From: Dehalococcoidia bacterium
GTDB lineage: Bacteria > Chloroflexota > Dehalococcoidia > GIF9 > AB-539-J10
Direction of reading: 5' to 3'
Length of the DNA stretch: 11,385 nucleotides
NCBI GenBank assembly: GCA_003562555.1
Contig: PWUO01000071.1
Coordinates: 1 to 11,385 of the forward strand
Below the pieces are notes generated by a model. The model made no database searches, had not been told where the DNA came from, and saw only the letters and a program-made list of their open reading frames with translations. The position numbers were made by a program, and so were the translations under genes. Of this stretch, positions 6,469 through 11,385 are shown piece after piece (positions within the stretch are counted from its first letter, which is position 1; each line of letters begins with the position of its first letter).

Positions 6469-8382
6469 ATGCCAAATCTGGCTAAGCTTGCACCTGGCTC
6501 GTACTACCTGCTCCAGGGGAACGAGGCCATCGCCCGGGGGGCGCTCGAGGCAGGCGTGCAGTACTGCGCTGCCTATCCCGGCACTCCATCAACGGAGATC
6601 CTGACGAACTTCGCACAGGCGGCGAAGGACGCGGGACTGCATGCAGAATGGTCCAGCAACGAGAAAGTGGCAACTGAGGCGGCGCTTTCCGCCGCGTACG
6701 CCGGACTCCGGACCATAACCTCGATGAAAAACGCCGGGCTGAACGTGGCGATGGACACGTTGCAGCACATTAATCTGGCGACGCTCGGAGACCAGAACGG
6801 AGCGATGCTGGTGGTGGTTGCGGACGACCCGCAGTCGCACGCCAGCGGCGACGAAGAAGATACCCGCTGGGTGGCGCAGATGGCCAACGCGCCACTGCTC
6901 GAGCCCTCCAACTTCCAGGAAGCGTACGAGATGACCAAATACCTCTTCGATCTCTCCGAGGAGTTCGGAATCTTCTGCTGGCTTCGGGACTACACTCGGC
7001 TGGCACACGCACGCGGTCGGGTAAAGGTTGGTCAGTACAAGAAGGCGGACCGAAAGGCGAAGTACGACCGGACGAAGATGTTCACTCCCTACATCGCGCC
7101 TCCCAAACACGCCATCCTGGTTGAGAAGATGGCCAAGATCCGGGAACGCTTCGAGGAATCGCCATTCAATGCGTATGAGGGGCCCGAGAACCCGGACCTG
7201 CTCATCGTCTGCTGCGGCAGCGGCGCACCGTGTTCCCGCGATGCCATCGAGGAACTCGGACTCGAAGGGAAGGTCGGCATTCTGAAGCTTGGCACCCTGT
7301 GGCCATTCCCCTCCACGCTGGTGGTTTCGCACATTCGCAAGGCGAAGCGCGTACTCATCGTCGAGGAGGTCGATCCCTACGTCGAGACTCACACCAAGGC
7401 GGCAGTCGCCGACGCAAGGCTTGCCGAGCCTCCGGAGATACTGGGCAGAGTCTCCGGGCACATGAGCTATGTGGGAGAGAACAACCCGGACAAGGTCATC
7501 GCCGCACTGTGCCAGATATTCGGCATCGAGTACGTGGCGCGCGACCCCGAGTACCAGGCCAAGGTCGACGAGATCGCCGGCAAGATGGTCGTGAATCGGG
7601 GCCTCATCTGGTGCGCGGGCTGTCCACACAGGGCCAGCTTCTACTCCATCGGCAACGCAATCAAGCGAGACGGCCGTAACGCGGTGGTGACCAGCGACAT
7701 CGGCTGCTACACGATGGATGCATTCCCGGACGGCACCCAGCTCACCAACACGCTGCACTGCATGGGCGGCGGACTTGGAGAGGCGTGCGGGTTCGGACAG
7801 CTGGAGCAATTCGGCTTCAAACAGCCGGTGATAGGCATCTGCGGCGACTCCACTTTCTTCCATGCGTCCATCACACCGCTGGTGAACGCCATCTACAACA
7901 ACGCCAACATGGTCGCCATCATCCTGGACAACTCCATCACCGCCATGACGGGCTTCCAGCCCCATGCCGGAACCGGACGTACCGCGACACAGGATGCCAC
8001 AGCGATCGTGAGCGCCGAGGAACTGTGCCGCACTCTCGGCTGTCGCGTGGAGGTCGTCGACGCGTTTGACACAAAGGCGTCGACTGCCACGCTGATGGAG
8101 CTCCTGAAGGACGAGGGTGGTGTCAAGGTTCTCATCCTGCGCCGTGCGTGCGAACTGCAGCGCATGCGCGAGGAGCGGAGGCATCCCTACAAGGTCTGGG
8201 TGGAGACGGAGAAGTGCAAGGGCGACAAGTGCGGCTTCTGCTACCGCGTACTGCAGTGTCCCGGCGTGGGATACGACAAGGCTTCGGGCAAGGCGAGGAT
8301 CCTGGAGGCCCTCTGCGCCGAGTGCGGACTCTGCGCCGACCTGTGTCCGAGCAAGGCGATCGTGAAGGAGGAACGAGCATAA
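6469..8382 (+). CDS. iorA: Indolepyruvate-type 2-oxoacid:ferredoxin oxidoreductase, alpha subunit
   Basis: The 637-residue subunit, with IorB, would oxidatively decarboxylate a 2-oxoacid with CoA to acyl-CoA and CO2, reducing ferredoxin. The N-terminal pyrimidine-binding domain shows GNEAIARGALEAG (17-29) and YPGTPSTEI (36-44). WCAGCPHR (381-388) begins the TPP-binding domain, with GDSTFFH (459-465) and the following Asn-containing stretch near 484-495 as the cofactor and Mg site. The C-terminus is a two-cluster ferredoxin domain: C583, C588, C591, C597 and C616, C619, C622, C626. The second set is the usual CxxCxxCxxxCP; the first is CxxxxCxxCxxxxxCP, two residues longer than the classic first gap. 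The ATG at 6469 follows a purine-rich AGGGGGA. The length is normal. The stop overlaps the iorB start by one base. The classical substrates are aryl pyruvates from amino acid breakdown; the neighbourhood suggests another 2-oxoacid may be used. The enzyme acts in the cytoplasm, and its ferredoxin use points to anaerobic or low-oxygen metabolism. Confidence 0.93.
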   Translation: MPNLAKLAPGSYYLLQGNEAIARGALEAGVQYCAAYPGTPSTEILTNFAQAAKDAGLHAEWSSNEKVATEAALSAAYAGLRTITSMKNAGLNVAMDTLQHINLATLGDQNGAMLVVVADDPQSHASGDEEDTRWVAQMANAPLLEPSNFQEAYEMTKYLFDLSEEFGIFCWLRDYTRLAHARGRVKVGQYKKADRKAKYDRTKMFTPYIAPPKHAILVEKMAKIRERFEESPFNAYEGPENPDLLIVCCGSGAPCSRDAIEELGLEGKVGILKLGTLWPFPSTLVVSHIRKAKRVLIVEEVDPYVETHTKAAVADARLAEPPEILGRVSGHMSYVGENNPDKVIAALCQIFGIEYVARDPEYQAKVDEIAGKMVVNRGLIWCAGCPHRASFYSIGNAIKRDGRNAVVTSDIGCYTMDAFPDGTQLTNTLHCMGGGLGEACGFGQLEQFGFKQPVIGICGDSTFFHASITPLVNAIYNNANMVAIILDNSITAMTGFQPHAGTGRTATQDATAIVSAEELCRTLGCRVEVVDAFDTKASTATLMELLKDEGGVKVLILRRACELQRMREERRHPYKVWVETEKCKGDKCGFCYRVLQCPGVGYDKASGKARILEALCAECGLCADLCPSKAIVKEERA

Positions 8383-8990
8383 TGGCTATCTCTGCGGATC
8401 CCTTGAACCTGATTATTTGTGGCGTCGGCGGGCAAGGCAACATCCTGCTCTCCGGCATGGTCGGCAGTGCTTACATCAAGAAAGGCAGCTTCGCCACTAT
8501 CGGCGAGACGTTTGGAGCTGCACAGCGTGGCGGAGCGGTATTCAGCAGCGTGAGAGTCTCTCAGAAGCGCGAGTACGGGCCACTCATTCCCGAGGGCAAG
8601 GCCCACCTTATCCTCGGCCTGGAACCTCTCGAGACCCTGCGCATGGTGCAGAAGTACGGCAATCCCGATACCGTGTGCATCAGCAACACGCACCCGGTGG
8701 TACCGGCGGGCGTCGCAGCGAACCGGGACACGTATCCGGACATCGACGAGCTCAAGGACGCGTTGTCGACACTGACGAAGAAAGCCTGGTTCCTCGATGC
8801 GACGAGCATCGCGCTCGAGTTGAAGGCGCCAATAGCCATGAACATCGTCATGTGCGGCGCGGTTCTCGGGACGGAACAGCTTACGCTCACTGCCGACGAC
8901 ATCAAGGCTGAGCTGCAGGAGAGCCTGCCCCCTGACCGGCTGGAGTTGAATTACGAGGCGCTCGCCAGGGGCATGAAGGCGGTGGCCTAG
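8382..8990 (+). CDS. iorB: Indolepyruvate-type 2-oxoacid:ferredoxin oxidoreductase, beta subunit
   Basis: This 202-residue protein is the gamma-type (POR_N/Pfam POR) catalytic partner of IorA. Its signatures are the glycine-rich CGVGGQGN (13-20) and GETFGAAQRGGAVFSSVR (41-58), matching the conserved E-x-x-G-x-x-QRGG-x-V-x-x-x-VR pattern of IorB and the gamma subunits of pyruvate:ferredoxin oxidoreductases. The start is the ATG at 8382, which shares its A with the last base of the iorA TAA (TAATG), so the two are translationally coupled; GAAGGAGGAAC-like purines just upstream (about 8364-8374) act as ribosome binding site. Longer readings in this frame begin inside iorA and are not real. The length fits the family (about 190-200). 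hisS follows after 44 bp without a clear promoter, so it may be read through from this unit. Confidence 0.93.
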   Translation: MAISADPLNLIICGVGGQGNILLSGMVGSAYIKKGSFATIGETFGAAQRGGAVFSSVRVSQKREYGPLIPEGKAHLILGLEPLETLRMVQKYGNPDTVCISNTHPVVPAGVAANRDTYPDIDELKDALSTLTKKAWFLDATSIALELKAPIAMNIVMCGAVLGTEQLTLTADDIKAELQESLPPDRLELNYEALARGMKAVA

Positions 8991-9034
8991 CAGGGTCCCA
9001 ATCACCCAGTGATAAGGAGCGCATCAGACCGACT

Positions 9035-10288
9035 TTGTACAGGGCACCCAGGGGGACAGTCGACATACTTCCGGCGGAACAGGCGTACTGGGCTTTCGTC
9101 CAGTCGCGCGCTGCCGAAGTATGTCGACTGTACGGCTACGAACGACTCGACACTCCTGTCTTCGAGGACTACGGCCTGTTCGCGAGAAGCGACGCAGGAG
9201 GCACAGACCTCGTCGAGAAGGAGATGTACGTGTTCGAGGACCGCAGCGGGCAGAAGCTCACGCTGCGGGCTGAGAACACTGCCCCGGTCTGCCGTGCGTA
9301 CGTCGAGCACGGCATGTCCAACCTGCCTCAACCGGTTCGGCTGTACTACCTGGGTCCGACGTTTCGATACGAACGGCCGCAGGCCGGTCGGTATCGACAG
9401 CATCACCAGTTCGGCTGCGAAGCCCTTGGTGACCCATCCGCCAGTCTCGATGTCGAGGTCATCGAGTTGGCGATAGGTTTTCTCACGTCCCTGGGGCTGC
9501 GTCAGTTGACCGTACTTCTCAACAGTATCGGCTGCCGCCAGTGCCAGCCTCAGTACGTCGAACTCCTGCGCACACACTACGAGGCGATCTCCAGCGAGGT
9601 GTGCGACGACTGCCGCGTGAGAATGGTTCGCAATCCCCTTCGTCTCCTGGACTGCAAGGAGCCCGTGTGTCGGACGTTCGCCGACGAGGCGCCTCGTATC
9701 TCAGAGCATCTGTGCCCGGACTGTGAGGTGCATTTCCGCGAGGTGCAGGAGCAGTTGCAGGTGCTGGGCATCGGGTTCACGTTCAATCACAAGCTGGTCC
9801 GAGGGCTTGATTACTACACGAGGACGGTGTTCGAAATCCTGCCCAAGCGTGAAGGTGGCCAGAGCGCCATCGTCGGCGGAGGCAGATACGACGGCCTGAT
9901 AGAGCAGATCGGGGGAAGATCTACTCCAGGCGTTGGTTTTGCGACGGGTATCGAACGCATCATCCTCAACCTGAAGGAACAGGGAATCGAAGCTCCTCCT
10001 CTCGGAGGCCCCGCAGTCTACATCGCGCACCTGGGTGACGCCGCCCGGCTCGCGGCAGTCACGCTTAGTCGCGAACTGAGGGACCTGCAGATCGGTGTGA
10101 TCGCGTCCACAGGAGGCAAGAGCCTCAAGTCGCAGCTCCGCCAGGCCAACTCACTTGGTGTGCGCTACACGGTCATACTGGGTGACGACGAGGTTGCGCG
10201 GAACGAGGCCATGGTACGAGACATGACGGCCAATGTGCAGGCCACCGTGCCGCGGGCCTCGCTCTCCGACCATCTCCGAAGGTGCTGA
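9035..10288 (+). CDS. hisS: Histidyl-tRNA synthetase
   Basis: This 417-residue class II enzyme charges tRNA-His with histidine in the cytoplasm. It begins with the family N-terminus YRAPRGTVDILP (2-13). Histidine-site motif TLRAENTAP is at 76-84 (usually LRPEGTA), motif 2 GPTFRYERPQAGRYRQHHQF at 107-126 with R111, the HisA motif RGLDYYTRTVFEI at 256-268, GGGRYDG at 281-287, motif 3 GFATGIERI at 301-309, and the C-terminal anticodon-binding domain from about 325. The insertion between motif 2 and HisA has four Cys pairs (C167/C170, C190/C193, C207/C212, C227/C230), a pattern I recall from Chloroflexota and Firmicutes HisRS. The start is TTG at 9035, chosen because the peptide MYRAPRGT fits the family. 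The nearest Shine-Dalgarno sequence, AAGGAG at 9014-9019, lies 15 bases away, farther than ideal. An unusual hairpin occupies codons 8-33 (see separate entry). Confidence 0.95.
   Translation: MYRAPRGTVDILPAEQAYWAFVQSRAAEVCRLYGYERLDTPVFEDYGLFARSDAGGTDLVEKEMYVFEDRSGQKLTLRAENTAPVCRAYVEHGMSNLPQPVRLYYLGPTFRYERPQAGRYRQHHQFGCEALGDPSASLDVEVIELAIGFLTSLGLRQLTVLLNSIGCRQCQPQYVELLRTHYEAISSEVCDDCRVRMVRNPLRLLDCKEPVCRTFADEAPRISEHLCPDCEVHFREVQEQLQVLGIGFTFNHKLVRGLDYYTRTVFEILPKREGGQSAIVGGGRYDGLIEQIGGRSTPGVGFATGIERIILNLKEQGIEAPPLGGPAVYIAHLGDAARLAAVTLSRELRDLQIGVIASTGGKSLKSQLRQANSLGVRYTVILGDDEVARNEAMVRDMTANVQATVPRASLSDHLRRC
9056..9131 (+). repeat. 16-bp perfect inverted repeat inside the start of hisS
   Basis: ACAGTCGACATACTTC (9056-9071) is the exact reverse complement of GAAGTATGTCGACTGT (9116-9131), with 44 bases between. 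The stem continues with GGC (9073-9075) to GCC (9113-9115) past one bulged C. Inside, GCG-t-ACTGGG (9083-9092) pairs with TCCAGTCGC (9099-9107) around the loop CTTTCG, with one bulge and a closing G-T pair. The RNA could thus fold into one long nested rod of 76 nucleotides beginning 21 bases after the TTG start. A translation control element is inference. Confidence 0.7.
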
Positions 10289-10331
10289 TCGAGATCGGAC
10301 CTGGACATTCGTAGCTGCAAGGGGTTCCGTG

Positions 10332-10340
10332 TGATATACT
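10332..10340 (+). promoter_or_regulatory. Candidate extended -10 promoter of gyrB
   Basis: TGATATACT is an extended -10 (TGn + TATACT, 5 of 6) in the 165-bp gap between hisS and gyrB. Initiation near 10347 gives a leader of about 107 bases. No good -35 is seen. The gap otherwise holds a GC palindrome followed by five T (10395-10412) and the ribosome binding site GAGGA (10439-10443). Confidence 0.5.
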
Positions 10341-10453
10341 TCTCGTGTGTCGCCAGCTACGGTGCTGTCACCCTGCAGCTTCCTTGACTCTGGTGGCGGC
10401 CGCCTGCTTTTTGGACTGAACAAACTCCTGTGATCGACGAGGACGACCTGCGC

Positions 10454-11385
10454 ATGTCTACCACCGACAACGAGATTACCCGCCGACGAGAATACACCTC
10501 AAGCGATATACAGATCCTTGACGAGATCGAAGCGGTCCGTCTGCGCCCGGGGATGTACATCGGAGGAACCGGGTTCGAAGGACTGCAGCACCTGCTGTAC
10601 GAGATCGTCTACAACAGTATCGATGAGGCGCTTGCAGGATACTGCGACCGAATAGACGTCGAGATCCATGAAGACAATAGCATAACCGTCAAGGACAACG
10701 GCCGGGGCATCCCGGTAGAACTGTTGCCCACGGCGGACATTACCGCCCTTGAGGCGGTCATGACGAGGCTGCACGCGGGCGGCAAGTTCGGCAACCACCT
10801 TTACAACGTCTCCAGCGGCCTGCACGGCGTCGGTGCATCAGTTGTCAATGCGCTCTCCCAGCGCATGCGCGTTGAGGTGCGGCGTGACGGTAAGGTTCAC
10901 CTGCAGGAATATGCTCGCGGCATCCCTATTAGCGAAATCACCGTGATTGGCGAGAGCGACACCACCGGTACCTGGGTTACCTTCCTCGCGGACTCGGAGA
11001 TATTCGACGACATCAACTACGACTTCACCACGACCTCTCAGCGCCTCAGGGAGATGACCTTCCTCAATAAGGGCATCACCATCCATCTGACGGACCACCG
11101 CATCGATGAAGAGAGGACGTACTACTTCGAGGGCGGCATCGCGAGCTACGTACGTCGACTGAGCCGTGAGAAGAACCCCATACATCCACACCCCATCTAC
11201 CTCTCTGGCGTCGCGGATTCGTCCTCGGTGGAAGTCGCGATCCAGTACAACGACGGTATGGCGGAGAATGTGATCTCATTCGCGAACTGTGTGAACACCC
11301 GGGACGGGGGCACACATCTGACGGGGTTTCGCTCAGCACTCACCCGCGTGCTCACCGAATACCTGCGCAAGAGCAAGCTCACCAG
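10454..11385 (+). CDS. gyrB: DNA gyrase subunit B, N-terminal part (cut by window end)
   Basis: The open frame runs 310 full codons to the window edge without a stop. It encodes the GHKL ATPase and the start of the transducer domain of the type II topoisomerase B subunit, which hydrolyses ATP to drive supercoiling. Seen are VRLRPGMYIGGTG (28-40), EIVYNSIDEALAG (50-62) with E50, N54 and D57 matching E. coli GyrB E42, N46 and D49, DNGRGIPV (81-88), LHAGGKFG (106-113), SSGLHGVGASVVNALS (120-135), TGTWVTF (171-177) and NTRDGGTHLTGF (281-292). The ATG at 10454 is favoured by GAGGA at 10439-10443; an in-frame GTG at 10430 would add eight residues but has no ribosome binding site. N118 sits where E. 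coli GyrB has the phosphate-contacting K103; ParE proteins also vary there, so ParE cannot be fully ruled out from this half, although GyrB is more likely. Confidence 0.92.
   Translation, partial: MSTTDNEITRRREYTSSDIQILDEIEAVRLRPGMYIGGTGFEGLQHLLYEIVYNSIDEALAGYCDRIDVEIHEDNSITVKDNGRGIPVELLPTADITALEAVMTRLHAGGKFGNHLYNVSSGLHGVGASVVNALSQRMRVEVRRDGKVHLQEYARGIPISEITVIGESDTTGTWVTFLADSEIFDDINYDFTTTSQRLREMTFLNKGITIHLTDHRIDEERTYYFEGGIASYVRRLSREKNPIHPHPIYLSGVADSSSVEVAIQYNDGMAENVISFANCVNTRDGGTHLTGFRSALTRVLTEYLRKSKLT

Noticed and set aside
6589..8184. 531-codon open frame on the - strand opposite iorA
   Set aside because: Same reason: it mirrors iorA codon structure and shows no family motif.
8148..8381. 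N-terminal extension of iorB into iorA
   Set aside because: The added residues are an off-frame reading of the iorA ferredoxin domain; the ATG at 8382 gives the normal IorB length.
9009..9476. 155-codon + strand frame overlapping hisS
   Set aside because: It is a shifted reading of hisS. The fact that it and the opposite strand share a QSTYF and KYVDC pattern is caused by the hisS inverted repeat.
10395..10412. GC palindrome GGCGGCCGCC followed by TGCTTTTT in the gyrB leader, as an attenuator
   Set aside because: A hairpin with a usable loop would have only about 3 bp, so a real terminator is not supported.
1..11385. CRISPR array, tRNA, transposase, phage or toxin-antitoxin genes
   Set aside because: No regularly spaced repeats, no recognisable tRNA fold between genes and no motif of these families were seen.

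Overview
The window is GC-rich bacterial chromosome with all supported genes on the + strand. The best lineage guess is Chloroflexota, possibly a Dehalococcoidia-type uncultured member. This rests on the look of the HisRS and GyrB N-termini from memory of that phylum, plus a 2-oxoacid:ferredoxin oxidoreductase next to a LarA/UxaA cluster; no search was run, so it is tentative. No rRNA, tRNA, CRISPR array, insertion sequence or phage gene was seen, and no gap between genes exceeds 180 bases.

Layout: (1) 75-1121, a probable lipoprotein with three PKD-like repeats. (2) 1122-1291, an intergenic promoter region with an 11-bp direct repeat. (3) 1292-5439, a compact run: glycerate 2-kinase (MOFRL type), small SAF-domain UxaA subunit, large UxaA-family dehydratase subunit (ATGA overlap) and a LarA-family nickel-pincer racemase/epimerase, closed by a perfect 12-bp hairpin. 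(4) 5440-5618, an intergenic region with an extended -10 promoter. (5) 5619-8990, a 2-keto-4-pentenoate-hydratase-family enzyme, then iorA and iorB (1-bp overlap), the two subunits of a 2-oxoacid (indolepyruvate-type) ferredoxin oxidoreductase. (6) hisS, with a TTG start and a striking internal inverted repeat. (7) A 165-bp regulatory gap, then the 5' part of gyrB, cut by the window edge.

The metabolic genes can be read as one route for 2-hydroxy acids or sugar acids. LarA would set the C2 stereochemistry, the two-subunit UxaA enzyme would eliminate water (or sulfite, if SuyAB-like) to give a 2-oxoacid, the FAH-fold hydratase could act on an unsaturated or deoxy 2-oxoacid, and IorAB would oxidatively decarboxylate a 2-oxoacid to acyl-CoA with reduced ferredoxin. 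Glycerate kinase would feed glycerate into glycolysis. The enzyme families are seen in the sequence; the joined pathway and its substrate are inference. hisS and gyrB are housekeeping genes flanking this block.

Four boxes of the form TGnTAnanT (extended -10) lie upstream of glycerate kinase, uxaA-small, the hydratase and gyrB, which suggests a common promoter style with weak or absent -35 boxes.
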